Below are positions 1 through 11,956 of a stretch of 64,000 nt of DNA, piece after piece. The notes below the pieces were generated by a model. That model did no database searches. It was not told where the DNA came from and was given only the letters and a program-made list of their open reading frames with translations. Origin of the DNA: Cucumis sativus (Eukaryota; Streptophyta; Magnoliopsida; Cucurbitales; Cucurbitaceae); NCBI RefSeq assembly GCF_000004075.3, contig NC_026657.2, forward strand, positions 34,024,732-34,088,731, given 5' to 3'. Within the stretch, counting starts at the first letter, position 1. Each line of letters starts with the position of its first letter. The position numbers were made by a program, and so were the translations under genes.

Positions 1-510
1 GAATGGAAACTTGCAAAATTTTCTATTGATTGCCTTTTTCCCTGTTTCCTAGATTTTTATTCTCTTTCTACATCCATAGGTCGTGAGTGCTATACTTAGG
101 TCACTGTATTTGGGAGAAATAATACTCAACATAGTTGTTCGAATGCCCTGAAGGTCTTCGGTTCAACCTTCAAGTCACGTCTTGAGGATATGTATTTATT
201 TATGAGTTATTTACGATAATCTTAAGGTCTAGAGAAGTAGAATATATAAACTTTCTAACCTAGTGATACCATTTTGTGTTCTGAAAACATTTTTTCTAAT
301 AATATTATTCTTCCTCTGCTCCGTGGACGTATCTAACATAATGTTAGTGAACCACGTATATCTTTACGTCGATCTCTATACGTTTATTGTATTACTTAAT
401 TATTGATTTCGCAACGATAGTCTCACATGAATTCATATAGCAAAAATGTGTAAACTAACTTTATTCGGTTCATTTATCCTAGTTATCGTGTTTGTCCTTT
501 TGTAAAGCAG
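1..510. other. non-coding stretch, probably intron of the PIN gene
   Basis: No reading frame with PIN similarity is visible before the exon that begins near 511, and the DNA is AT-rich with stops in all frames. It most likely lies in the intron upstream of the first visible PIN exon; the N-terminal half of the gene would lie left of the window. Confidence 0.5.
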
Positions 511-1624
511 AAATTGAAATAACTCATGAAGGACGACCGAAAGAAGAGATTGAGGAGGCAAGAGATAGAAACGGAAGGAGTTTGAGAACCAAGTCCATTC
601 TCTTAACAGTTGCAAGGAAGCTCATCATCAACCCCAATACTCATGCAACTATATTGGGACTCATTTGGGCAAGCATAAGATTCAGGTAAGTTAGAGATGA
701 TAGCTTTCACTTTAAAAAAGCAATAGATGTATTGGGATCATGGAACTAACATTCTGTCAGGTGGGGAGTAAAACTGCCAGAAGTTATTGACAGATCAATA
801 TCAATTCTATCAACTGGAGGCCTTGGTATGGCTATGTTCAGCTTAGGTCTTTTCATGGGTTCAAGGACTAGCATTATAGCATGTGGCACAAAGATGACAC
901 TGGTGGCCATGGGAATGAAATTCTTAGTGGGGCCTGCACTTATGGCAGCATGCTCACTTGCTCTAGGACTTAGGGGCAAATTGCTCAGAGTGGCAATTGT
1001 GCAGGTTTGTTGTAATTTGTATTAATAACAAGTCCACATCCAGGAATTGGCAATTCTGTTTAACGTGCTTGTTTCTTGATCTTTCTTCTTCTTCTTCTTC
1101 TTTGGCACAGGCAGCACTTCCTCAAGGAATTGTTCCATTTGTCTTTTCCAAAGAGTATAATATACATCCAGACGTTTTAAGCACAGGGTAACTATTGTAA
1201 TTTTCATTTCTTATGTCAATTTTAAACAAGATATTGATCCTCTCTTATATTTAAATGTGCTTAGATCACCAACTTTATGCTCTTTATATACTTTATATAA
1301 ACTATATATAAAAGATTGAAGTGATACTAATGTTAATACTTAGCTCAGTGGTAAAACTGTCATCTAGTCCCCTCTAGACCCCATTCCTTCATTTTCTTCA
1401 ATATTATTTCTAGTGAACTACAAATCCTCCATCAACAAAATTTCTAGATCTACTGTCGGCTTAGTTGATAGAATTTTGCTTTCGAGCAGTTTAAGTAGAA
1501 GCATTATAGTTACATCCCTAAAGTACATACTGATGTGGGGTTTTCTTTTGGTTACAGGGTACTTTTGGGGTTGCTCATTGCACTGCCAGTAGCACTGGCC
1601 TATTACTACTTGCTATCATTGTAA
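511..1624 (+). CDS. auxin efflux carrier, PIN family, C-terminal exons (PIN8-like), partial
   Basis: The last four exons are visible: about 511-685, 761-1004, 1111-1187 and 1558-1624, all with GT-AG borders and continuous frame, ending in TAA. Spliced, they give the C-terminal membrane half of a PIN transporter. Diagnostic stretches are [32 protein letters not shown], the [20 protein letters not shown] block and a terminal YYYLLSL. PIN proteins move auxin across the plasma membrane or, for short-loop members, the ER membrane. The [14 protein letters not shown] and IINPNT wording is closer to PIN8 than PIN5 as I recall them, and the next gene is a VDAC, as beside PIN8 in Arabidopsis. The central loop and N-terminal helices are outside the window, so loop length is unknown. 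The 511 exon start rests only on an AG acceptor. Confidence 0.88.
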
Positions 1625-3189
1625 AGCATCAATGCAGCCAATGCCACCAAAGGATAACAAGAAATTTAGGACATTGACGCTAAACATCAGTAAAAGACCC
1701 ATGAAAATATGAAGCTTTTGAGTTAAAAAATTTTTTTGCCATTTTTTTTCCCGAAATGGTATACTGCTGATGATTTTAAGAAGCATGTAAATGTTTGTGC
1801 TGAAGATATCAATGAAGGATGATGATATGCAATAAACAAAATAGAAGGAAAAATTACAATGAGTTAAATAGGAAGCAGAGTGAACAGACCTTTGCTACTA
1901 ATCAGCATCCTGTTGTTTGTATAGTCTTACTATCCATTGTTTGAGTCTGTAGTTTCAAATATCAGCCAGAGACTTGGGAACATTCTCTCAACTTTTATAA
2001 AATGATTTTAGAGCTACTTCTGGGAGTAGAATTTTTAGAATTTCAAACAAAAATTTAAACTTAAAACTATACAACAATAATCTAAACCGTTGCGGTGACT
2101 CAAATTTTCATTGTAGTTCATTGCTGAGTCTTTTAAATCTCAATTTTCATTCAAAGTTCTACCCGTTTGAGTATTTTTGAAATATTTATAAAAATTTGGA
2201 AGTTCTCAAATGGGAATAGATAGATTGTTTGAAATCAAATGGATAGATTAATTACTGATGGATTTTAATGTGTTGGAAGTGATTAATTTTCTGGACAAAA
2301 TTGAAAATTTACACTTCCTGAAATTGTAATGAAAGATACTATTTTGTTGAAAATATGTATTGTGATATATTTAGCTTGAGCATCTTGGATATCCTCCTAA
2401 GTTCATTCGTTGATTGAAAATGATGCTTTAAAAGCCTCTCAACCTTTTTGGATATCATCTCTTGAAATCATACTAGTTTTAAACCAAAAAAAAATTGTAA
2501 TGTCAGAGAAGTGTCTAAAGCTTATTCCCTTCTTATCACATATTTAATATGGTATTTTGCCACAAATGTATCACTCTCACACTGTGAATGATTTATAAAG
2601 ATTTGAACGAAAATTGCTACATCATTCCCACTCGTTTTATTTGATTTCTAATTTCTCTAAGGATTTCATTTGCTTCTATTAAAACCTCTTACTCAAAATA
2701 AACAAACAAATAAAAATTGTAAGGTTAGGAAAGGTGTGTATCACATATCCTTTTTTAAAGAGAAATAAAATAAAAAGGCAAAATATAATTTTATATATTT
2801 GTGTGATTTTCCAGAAACTAACAAAAATATTACCCAAAGTATAAATATAATTCGAATTTATAACCAAATATTTTCGATAATTTTTTTTTAATCACATCTT
2901 TAAGATATATATATTTTTAAGACCCAACGGTCGTAAATGCTATTGGATGCCTTTTATTCTCGGATCCAACGGTCAGAAAAGAACGTAAAGGGAAAAAAAA
3001 AAAAGAAAAAAAAAGAAAAAGAAAGAAAAAAAAGGGGGCTGAAGTTAGGGTTTGAAAGGTGTATATGAAAGCCACCGAGTCATCCACTCATTTCCAGCTG
3101 CTTTGGGGAAGAGGACTATCGTTTCCCTTTCAGAATTTCCATTTCATTTCATTCTTCTCTTGAATCTTTCATTTTTCGTTACAAAAATC
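1625..3189. other. intergenic: PIN 3' flank and VDAC promoter/5' UTR
   Basis: No gene is seen. The left part is AT-rich PIN 3' flank. From about 2920 it becomes the VDAC promoter, with two CCAACGGTC motifs, an A/G-rich tract at about 2991-3035 and a TTAGGGTTT telo-box-like motif near 3046. Confidence 0.6.
2923..2975 (+). promoter_or_regulatory. pair of MSA-like CCAACGGTC motifs upstream of VDAC
   Basis: CCCAACGGTCG lies at 2923-2933 and TCCAACGGTCA at 2965-2975. The second matches in full the mitosis-specific activator consensus YCYAACGGYYA bound by three-repeat MYB proteins; the first differs in the last base. They are about 215-265 bp before the VDAC start codon. Function is inferred from motif match only. 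Confidence 0.4.
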
Positions 3190-5803
3190 ATGGGAAAGGG
3201 TCCTGGTCTCTACTCTGATATCGGCAAGAGAGCTAGAGGTTATTCATTTCTTCTTTCCATTCCCCCCCTTGTAATATGGTCTTGAATCTTCTTCTTCTTC
3301 TTCTTCTTCTTCTTTTTTTTTTTTTGTTGGTTTTTCTCTTTAATCTTTTTTTATTTTGCTGTTTTCTTTGCCAGATCTTCTTTACAAAGACTACCAGAGC
3401 GACCACAAGTTCACCATCACCACCTACTCCCCCACTGGAGTTGTGAGTTCCTCTTGACACTCTCTTTACTTTCTAGATCTGTTTTGGGGTCCTACTTTCA
3501 TCGGGGGATATAATTTACACTGGTGAATGAATCTTAAAGAACACAAAAGAAAGAAAGAAAAAACAAGTGCAAATAAGCTTCTTTATGAGTTTTTTACTTT
3601 CTTTTTATTGTTTAACGGATTGCAATTATTATTTTCCTTTTTTTTTTTTGTTCATTGATTATGAAGGGAGCCTGCTCTTATATGTTTCTGATTTGGATTG
3701 GATTTTTGCTTTTTTGGAGTTAATGATTATAGGGTTTTTTTCCTTTTATTTCAATGGTCATTGACAAATGCACTGGCATTATCACTCGACACTCACTTTA
3801 TGAAGTATATTTGTTTCCTTTTCAACTCAATATGCTCCATGTAGTAGAAATTCTTACTGTCCTAATATCTGGGTCGTGTTAATGACTCCAGGATGCATGG
3901 TGTGGTTATTTTGCCTTTTATCATATTGCATGCACTGGTTATTATCGATAGTGATTCACGATTCTTTTGCACCGAATGTGTGTTTAATCTAAACCAGTGC
4001 ATGTTAATATCAGTTGTGGTTGCTTACTGGGGATGCTATGTATTTTGTAAGAAACATATATAATGCTTATCCTCTATTATTACAAGCTTTTGCTTATTAT
4101 TTATTTATATTTTTCTATCTCCAGGCTATTACATCTTCAGGAACGAAGAAGGGTGACCTGTTTCTTGCTGATGTTAATACTCAGCTGAAGAACAAAAATA
4201 TCACAACTGATATTAAAGTCGACACAAGCTCCAATGTAAACCATTTTTCTTCTTTCTGCTTTATCATATCCCTCTGCTTTAGATTTAAGTATCGTACTTG
4301 CCTTCTCTTTGTCCCTCTTTCTCCATTACTTGTTGCATGGATTTTCTAAATTTATTTATATTCCTTTTAATTCCATAGACATTTTCCATTAGCAGGTCAG
4401 AAATTTAAAAGCTTTAGTTGGTGTAGTATCATTGTTGTTTCAACTTATCTAGTCAATTCCTTTGTACTTTTGTGGAGCTGAAGTGAGTGTTTATCAGGCG
4501 TCTTTATTGTAAAGCTAGATTCCATTGTCCAGTTAATCTCTTTGTACTTTTGTGGAGCTGAATAGAAAATCACCATTTTCTATCGGTTTGTTTTGATGTG
4601 AAAAGCAGCAAGCCTGCCTATCACCGTAGCTCATGATCATTTGACAATCTGAGTGAAGCTATGATGGTTCTCTATTTTGTTTGAGGCAGTTCTTTTCTGA
4701 ATATATAATGATTTGTTTTTTGAGACTGTAAGCTATGGGGCTCCTGTTGTTTCTCCCATCCCCATCCGCGCATGCACAAATTGATGAAACTTTGAATTTT
4801 AAATTAAGGATAGGTTGTGGAAGTTGTACGTTTTTTGAGACTGGTATTTGGTGGGGAAGTTGCACGTTTCTTCTTATTCTTTTTATCATATTTCTTCTTA
4901 TGCAATTGTTGTGACTTCTGTTCTGTAATTTTGTAGCTTGTGACAACTATCACTGTGGATGAACCTGCTCCTGGATTGAAGGCAATTTTTAGTTTCAAAG
5001 TCCCGGATCAAAGGTCTGGTAAGGTGAGTGATGGAACAATGTGTTTTCAGTCTCAGTATATCGTGTTCTTTTATTTTTACTTTTTATGGAGCTGTGCATT
5101 TCCTTTTTACTTTTTGTGCTGACCAATCAGGCTACAATAGTTATAAAACAGGTAGATATAATCAGCCTAATTGATTTCTGTTTTTGTCAAGTAGGTGGAA
5201 CTGCAATATCTCCATGATTATGCAGGAATCAGCACGAGTATTGGGTTGACAGCCAATCCTATTGTCAACTTTTCTGGTGTTGTTGGGTCAAATCTTCTTG
5301 CCCTTGGTACCGATCTTTCATTTGATACCAAAACTGGAAACTTCACAAAAGTCAATACTGGACTGAGCTTTGCCAACGCTGACCTAATTGCATCTCTGAC
5401 CTTGTGAGTTTTTTATTTAGTCAGACTCTTCATTTACGCCTATAGTGTGCTCCTTTTCCTTTTTGGTACTTATTAAGGCGAATAATTAATGTTCAGGAAT
5501 GACAAGGGTGATACGTTGAGTGCATCCTACTACCATACAGTGAACCCTTTGACAAGCACCGCTGTTGGTGCGGAGGTTGCTCATAGCTTTTCCTCCAACG
5601 AGAACACCATCACGGTTGGCACCCAACATGCACTTGATCCACTGACCTCAGTGAAGGCTCGGGTGAACAATTTTGGAAAGGCAAGTGCTCTTATCCAGCA
5701 TGAGTGGCGTCCAAAATCATTCTTCACTGTATCTGGTGAGGTAGACACGAAAGCAATTGAGAAGAGCGCAAAAGTTGGGCTAGCTTTGGCCTTGAAGCCA
5801 TGA
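3190..5803 (+). CDS. VDAC: mitochondrial outer-membrane porin (voltage-dependent anion channel)
   Basis: Six exons: 3190-3238, 3375-3442, 4125-4235, 4937-5023, 5195-5403 and 5497-5803, all GT-AG, giving 276 residues, the normal plant VDAC length. The protein starts [20 protein letters not shown], the conserved N-terminal helix, continues with [19 protein letters not shown], and ends in [13 protein letters not shown], the closing beta strand of the 19-strand barrel. VDAC passes metabolites such as ATP, ADP and anions across the outer mitochondrial membrane. The ATG at 3190 is chosen because it begins the conserved MGKGPGLY. Intron 1 carries a CTT microsatellite. Adjacency to a PIN8-like gene matches the Arabidopsis VDAC3-PIN8 pair as recalled. 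No damage is seen. Confidence 0.97.
3288..3313 (+). repeat. (CTT)n microsatellite in VDAC intron 1
   Basis: About eight CTT units followed by a T run lie in the first VDAC intron, between the donor at 3239 and the acceptor at 3374. They add to the pyrimidine tract of a 136-bp intron. Confidence 0.9.
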
Positions 5804-7219
5804 TAGGAAATTTTAGTCACTAGTTTGCTATGGCTGGAAGAATTAAGGGTAGGGCTTCTGGTACATAGCCGGACTTGTTTGTTCAGACTTTGAGATGATG
5901 TGTTGATGTCACTCTTGCCAGTTGTTTTGGGTTGTCGAAATAAATGTTAAAGTTGATGGTGTCATTAAGCAGACCACTTTGGTTGGTGTACCCTCCCCTT
6001 TTTTTGCACTCTGATCAGTCCCTTTCCAAACTGAGGCCAATGAAAACTTGTTGAGAAGATTTACCATTGAGATGTTGTTTCTATTTACTTTTCGTTTTCC
6101 TTCTTTTAACCACTCCCACCCCCACCCCCCAAAGAGAAAAAAAAAGGGATAATCTTCAGCCCCAATTATACTGTTTTGGTGATAATATGTATATTTGATC
6201 GTCTGAGGGCTTTTTTTAGTGCAGGTTGTAAACTCACGACAGAAAATTGTCCAAAAGAACAAAAAACTCAAACTTTTATCTAAGACTTATTTTTTAACAT
6301 GCTTATTTTACCCTTTGAGATGTGAAATATCGACTTTCCTCCCTTTTCAATGATCACTGCATTTGTTCTCTCTCTTTTCTTAATTCTCAAAAGGTCAAAT
6401 ACCATAAATGATCTAAGTTTATGTGAGGTTATTTAAAGCTAGATATAGTTTTAACATTTTGTCCAATTTTATGAACATGGTTGGTGAACAAAAGCTAAGG
6501 TTAGAGGTTCGATTATACTTTTTCAGATAGATTTTAAAATAAATTCAAAGTGATCATATTGTTATGATATTCTCAGTGCCTGTATTTTATGTTTTGGAAA
6601 AGAAATTATCTATTCTTTGAGCGTGTCTTTATTATGTAACGGTATTTAATAGAGTTTCTAGTGGAACATGCTTTTGTCAAGAATGTGTTCTCATATGCTA
6701 TCACGTTAAGATACACAATTCACTTAGATTTGTCATTTTAGAAATGAGAATGATCAGCATAAGGTTGAGAGAGTCGGTGTGTTTTTCTTTATCATGTTTA
6801 GTTCATGCCTAATAACTGTGGCCATAGTGTCACTTTGCATCCTCCCCAACTAATTAACTTAGATATTTGGTTTGAGATTTTTATATCTTGTTCTAACTGG
6901 ATGAGTATTTCTCCTATGAAGAATCAATTCATAAAGCTTTTTTTCTTAAGTTGCATGTGTGTTTGTTTCTTCATATTTGGTTTTTATAGTGTTTTGTTTG
7001 TGCTTTATTTTAGAATGTGAGATATCTCTTTTTTTAGCAATTCATTACATTAATTTTTTTAAGCTATTTATTTCAAATTTAGAGTTTAAATGGATAGAGT
7101 TGTTTGTTTTTTAGATTTAAAATATTAGGACGTTGAGTATAATTTACATTTTTTGTAAGAATATTCTCAAAGTTTCCAACCAGTTGTTGAACGAAAATGC
7201 TATTATGATAAAAGCCATG
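5804..7219. other. intergenic: VDAC 3' UTR and left part of the TRX duplication
   Basis: 5804 to about 6000 is VDAC 3' UTR-like. A run of C around 6117-6130 is low complexity. From about 6385 the DNA is alignable by eye to 7830-8800, so it is promoter-side flank of the duplicated thioredoxin unit. No gene is seen. Confidence 0.6.
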
Positions 7220-7660
7220 GTCCGCTAGGTTATCACATCCATATTTTTGGCGCTACAAAGGGAGACAAAATGGAAAGTTTTCTTTCAGTTTGCTTGGCCC
7301 CTACTCGGCAACTGCCGAAGCTGCCTCATCAGAGCTGTCGTCAGTTCAATCTTTTCACTCCTCAGCCTGATGGAAACTCCTCTTCAATTCCCTCCAGGAA
7401 ACTTCCAAGCTCGTAAGCATCTAATTTTACTCTTTTCTTCCAGTTCCCACTGAGTTGATGGAACACCATTTTTCTGGGGTTCTTGTTTTCAATTATATTG
7501 TCGATCTTATCTTTCTTCTCACTTCCTTCAATTTATTGGACTGTGGGCAACTAGATGGAGATTCATTTCTCCGCAACTTAGTGTAGCTCATGGAGCCAGC
7601 CTTCAACGTCATGGCTGAAAAATGCATTGATGTTGAGTTCGCTAGAATACAGGTCGGTTA
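6385..7660 (+). repeat. left copy of a tandem duplication (thioredoxin unit)
   Basis: This stretch parallels about 7830-9250. Shared landmarks are a repeated ATGAACATGGTTGGT-like segment (6470 and 7898), GGTTAGAGGTT (6498 and 7984), a TTATCTATTCTT(G/T)GAG segment (6605 and 8128), and the thioredoxin exons. Each copy is roughly 1.3-1.4 kb and the copies are clearly diverged, so the event is old. Confidence 0.7.
7220..7660 (+). pseudogene. dead tandem copy of the thioredoxin h gene
   Basis: Two exon remnants match the intact gene at 8802. The first (about 7260-7412) corresponds to its exon 1 but has no matching start codon in frame and carries small indels. The second (about 7553-7652) corresponds to exon 2: ATTTCTCCGCAACTTAG is followed directly by CTCATGGAGCCAGCCTTCAA. 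The bases that encode the redox motif Cys-Gly-Pro-Cys are deleted, and a stop codon sits just before. It then runs on through a diverged GTTGAGTTCGCTAGAAT to a donor. No copy of exon 3 was seen before the next unit begins. It cannot make a redox-active thioredoxin. Confidence 0.85.
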
Positions 7661-8801
7661 GATTGCAATAATATCTAAGTTCAGGTTATATATTATTTTA
7701 GTTTAGATTACAATAACATGGTATAATAAGAAAATAGTTAATGTAAAATAGTAAAAACAGTAACAGTATTTACATCCAAACAACTCCTTGTTATCTATCT
7801 TTCTTCTTATATTAACAAAAACATCAAATATAATCATTGATCTGAGGTTATTCGACTTCAAAAGTAGAGATGTTTTAATATTTTACTCCATAGTCAAATT
7901 TATAAACATGGTTGGTTGTCATAGAAGTAAACAAAATCTATATTCACGTAACAAAAGGTGAGCAATCTCCCACCTCACCTCAAGGTTAGAGGTTAAAATC
8001 TACTTCTAATTAATTTAATATTACAAAGATACAAATTCTAAAGAAATGGAATCATGTTAGATGGTGGTTTATGATATTCATATTCTCAATGACTATATTT
8101 TTTGCACTTGAAGAGTTGATACCAGGGATTATCTATTCTTGGAGTGTGCCTTAAATGTGAAGGTATTCCCATTTGATATCGGGATTTACCATTTTAGAAA
8201 AAGAAATAATATGAGGTAGAAGGTTTAGAGATTTATTTGGTGTGCAATTCTTTATCTTGTTTAGTGTGAGCACAATGAGTATATCCATGGTTACTTTGTA
8301 TTCTTCATAGGTAATTAGTCTATATATATATACGATATTAGGTTTCTAGATATATTCTAAGTGGATGATTGTTTCTTTTATAAAAAATCAATGAGACTTT
8401 TTTTCTTTTAAGTGTTTGTTTCTTTTTATTATATCTTTATTTATTCGTAATGTTTTGTCTGTGTCTTGACCTCGGACTGTGAGATTTTTTTTCCTAGACA
8501 ATCGAAACTAGAATTTAAAGGTATTTTTTCTTTTAAGATTTTGGTTGTTTCAAGTTTAGATTTTAAATTGATATAATTTTTTTTATTTTGTTTATATGAA
8601 GATATAAATTAATAAATTAACAGGAGTTAGAGTATAATTAATACTCGGTTGGAACAATATTCCAATTTCGCAAGATTGTATTTAGTTTATTGGGCCAAAA
8701 TGGAATGATAAAAAGGCGATGGGCCCATTTGGTTATCAAAATTCTACGCCGTCGCATCCATTTTTCTTGCGCTACTGAAGGGGAGAGAGAAAGGGAGAAA
8801 A

Positions 8802-9971
8802 ATGGGAGTTCTTCTATCAAGAATCGGAGCTCTTCTTTCTAATTGGTTCGGCCCCCCCACGGCCACCGCCGAAGCTGCCTCATCCGACTCATCCTCGGTT
8901 CACTCTTTTCACTCCTCAGCCAGATGGCAACTCCACTTCAATTCCCTTCAGGAAACTCCCAAGCTTGTAAGCCTCTATTCTTTTTTTTTTTTCTTTTTTT
9001 TTTCTTTTTCCAATTCCCACTCATTTGATCCAACGCCATTTTTCTAGGGTTACTGTTTCCGATTCTATTGGTGATCTGATCTTTCTTCTCTCTTCCCCTT
9101 CGTTTTGTTGGACCCTCGGTGAGTAGATGGTGGTTGATTTCTCCGCAACTTGGTGTGGACCCTGTAGACTCATGGAGCCAGCCTTCAATGCCATGGCTAG
9201 CAAATACACTGATGTTGAGTTTGCTAAAATCGACGTCGACGAGTTATCTGTACGTCTCTCTCCTTCTTCCAATTTTGGATTCTCTTATTTCTGTTTGATT
9301 CTGCTATTGTAGCTACTTGTACATCTTTGTGGATAATGTGTAATTTAATCTTCCCGTTGCTCAATCTTCAACTGGGGTGATTTTAAACAATACTTGGTGA
9401 GTTATCATAAGTTTAGAAAAGGAATTACGAATTGGGCATATAAGAGAACAAAAAGTTGTATTTTTTGCCAACTTCTTAGAAAGTTGAAGGAGAAGTATCA
9501 ATATAAGGAGAAATCTCCCATCGTAGGAGATACCATTTAAGTTTAGTTTGTCATGAGCCAATATCAATATTGACTTGTGGAAATGATGTTATCGAACATT
9601 TTCAAAATGTGCAAACATGGTCATAGCTATTCTCACCTAAAGGTATCTCTAGTCTCACTTGTTGTTGCACTCAAAGAACAAAAAATGTTGAAATTTAGAG
9701 ATTTTATTGGAACTTTTTGAACGACATGAAGTAAATTTTAAAAGAACACTAGAATATTGGAAACTAAAACATATATTTAGCTGAGATTTAATTGCAAGAT
9801 TGACGCGGTTATTTGTGGAATCAGGATGTGGCTCAGCATTTCGGAGTACAAGCAATGCCAACATTTGTGTTCCTGAAGAGAGGGAAAGTGGTGGATACAG
9901 TGGTTGGAGCCCGTAAGGAAGAGCTGGAGAAGAAGATTGAGAAGCACCGATCGGTATCTGGTTCAACTTAG
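8802..9971 (+). CDS. thioredoxin h, subgroup II (TRX h2-like)
   Basis: Three exons, 8802-8966, 9127-9249 and 9825-9971, give 144 residues. The N-terminal extension begins MGVLLS; Gly2 and Ser6 fit the N-myristoylation consensus, as known for h2-type thioredoxins, which attach to membranes. The thioredoxin fold starts near residue 40; the active site WCGPC is at residues 64-68 and the cis-proline is in QAMPTF at 105-110. The protein reduces disulfides of target proteins using NADPH-thioredoxin reductase. Exon boundaries at the KL/MVVDF and ELS/DVA junctions are the usual ones in plant h thioredoxins. The ATG at 8802 is chosen because it opens the myristoylation motif. A broken copy lies 1.2 kb upstream. 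Synteny suggests orthology to At5g39950 (recalled). Confidence 0.95.
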
Positions 9972-11956
9972 ATCCAAAAACCCCCAATAATAAGTTATCT
10001 CACTCTCACTCTTACTCTTACTCTTCTTTATCTTTTTATGTAAACATTTGAAAATTATCTATATTCTAACTTGGTCACCGGTTTGAATTTAAATATGTCA
10101 TATAAACTACAACCTTGTTCTTGTTTGAAATCAATCTATCTATCTTATCCCTCCTGTAAAGCGTACCCATTATTGCCTTATTTGGTGTAATGATTTTTTT
10201 TATTGATTTCTTTTCTCCTATCCTTCATCTGCAGAGATGCTTGAAAGCACCACAAATTTGTGGTGTTTTCTTGTCCATAGCTTAGGCTTTATTAATTTCT
10301 ATGATCTGGAAAATTTTGTTCTATTTCTTCTGTTTCAGCCTCTTTGCTAATAAAAGCATTTTGTTGCAGTATCCCTTGTGGGAAGAAAAATTCTTTACTT
10401 GTGAGAAGTAAAAGGTTGAATCTCTCCTTCCTTCTAAAGGGGTTTTCCAAAAGTTGTTTTCTTTTTTGTTTTATAAATGAAAAATTAAGTGAAAATGCAT
10501 CAGTGCAATATTTTCTGAACTTATTTTCTCTGTTTCTGTTCAATATATATGGCTTTGGGTTTGTAAGTTGTCTGTTACGGTGGGGATGTCTTCATCTTTT
10601 TGCAAAGTACAAATCTTAGAAATTAATGAAAGTTTGCAGACAGTTTCCATAAAAAGGATAAGGAACAAGACACCGCTGTGGCTTTGGAGTACATGTTTTT
10701 GGTTGATCTCGAAAATCTACTTGAATCATGTTCAGTACAACATTTGATTTGTTTTTGTTTTTTTGATGCTCGTGTTAAATTCCCTTAGAATTTCAGGTGA
10801 GATTTAAGAATACTCAATAGGTTGGGTTTGGGTTGTTTACAAATACAGCAAAATGAATTAAAATATTTACAAACATGGTAAAATTTCAACACTGATAAAC
10901 TACTCTTGTTTATAACACAGATGTTGATAGATATTTACTGGTGATAGATTATGCAATTAGATTTGTAAATATTTCCTATAGTTTTACCATTTATTATAGT
11001 TATTTTAAATATGAAATATATATTTTTAGTGTATAAATGCATTTAAAATTCAATAATAAACTTTGTAGTTTCTATATTCTGTCATTTTAAAAGGACTATA
11101 ATACCCCACCGTTCGTAAAACATTTACTTTTTCTTTTCAACATTTACAAATACGAAAAGTTTTTAGAATCTATACCTATTGGATTGAGAGTAGTGTGCAG
11201 TGTCCATCTACAAATATTCTGCCTACGTATAAATCTCATCAGAGTCTCTATTCACCAACTCTCTCAACAACTGGTCATTTGTTTCTCTCTTCCAAAGATC
11301 TCACAATAGGACACACTTTCTACTAGGCAGATGGATGAGGAACTACACCCATTTAAATCATATTCCAAACCAACAAGTTAAAGAAAAACCATCCCATGTA
11401 CTAAAATATAAACCATCCTTCAGTTTGTAAATAGTAATTTTAAATCTACTGATTCAAGTGTCACAAACTAAAAGTGTAAACAGACTATTCCCATTTTTGT
11501 TATATTAGCAGTTAGGTTATATAGAATACTTGTAGAAAAAAGAAGAAATTACAAACGGATACAAACAAAGGGGCATTTTTATATTACAGTTGACACCAAA
11601 ATTTCAATGAAAAATATTAAGTGGGGAATTAACAAGAGCATATATGGTAGTAATATCAGTCATACAATTTTGCAGCTTAGCTTCCACAAAAGAGATGAAA
11701 TTGACTACTCTCCTCCTTCCCCTCTTTCTCTTCTCTCCATCTCTTTAATTCCATGGCTTAACACATTAATGAATCAACATTTCTAGAAAATATATTGTCA
11801 TTTGATTTATTTGCTCTAGGGACTCTCTGCCGTCTCGGAATCTAATAACCACAAAAGATTGTGTCATGAGAATAAAAAAGTAGTACACAAACAAACACGA
11901 ATTTGAAAGTTTAGTACACATATTTGGTGAGATTGTTAATGAGAGAGATATAGAGA
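9972..11956. other. intergenic, AT-rich, no gene seen
   Basis: This holds the 3' UTR of the thioredoxin gene with a short CTCTTA-type pyrimidine repeat at about 9998-10035, and one degraded dispersed repeat near 10850-11010. The open frames in 10290-10620 have plant-intergenic composition and no recognisable motifs. Confidence 0.6.
10850..11010. repeat. degraded copy of the TGATAGA dispersed repeat
   Basis: It contains AAATACAGCAAAAT, CACTGATAAACTACT, TTGATAGATATTTAC and GGTGATAGATTATG in the same style as better-preserved copies at 13850, 52990 and 54410. Confidence 0.45.

Noticed and set aside
120-260. GGTTCAACC-type B-box match left of the PIN exon
   Set aside because: No A box at the right distance and no tail; not enough for a SINE call.
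1334-1400. TTAGCTCAGTGGTAAAACTG, a tRNA-like A box in a PIN intron
   Set aside because: No B box, no acceptor stem and no cloverleaf follow. At most a SINE trace.
4014-4349. 111-codon frame over VDAC exon 3
   Set aside because: It reads through both neighbouring introns; only 4125-4235 is coding.
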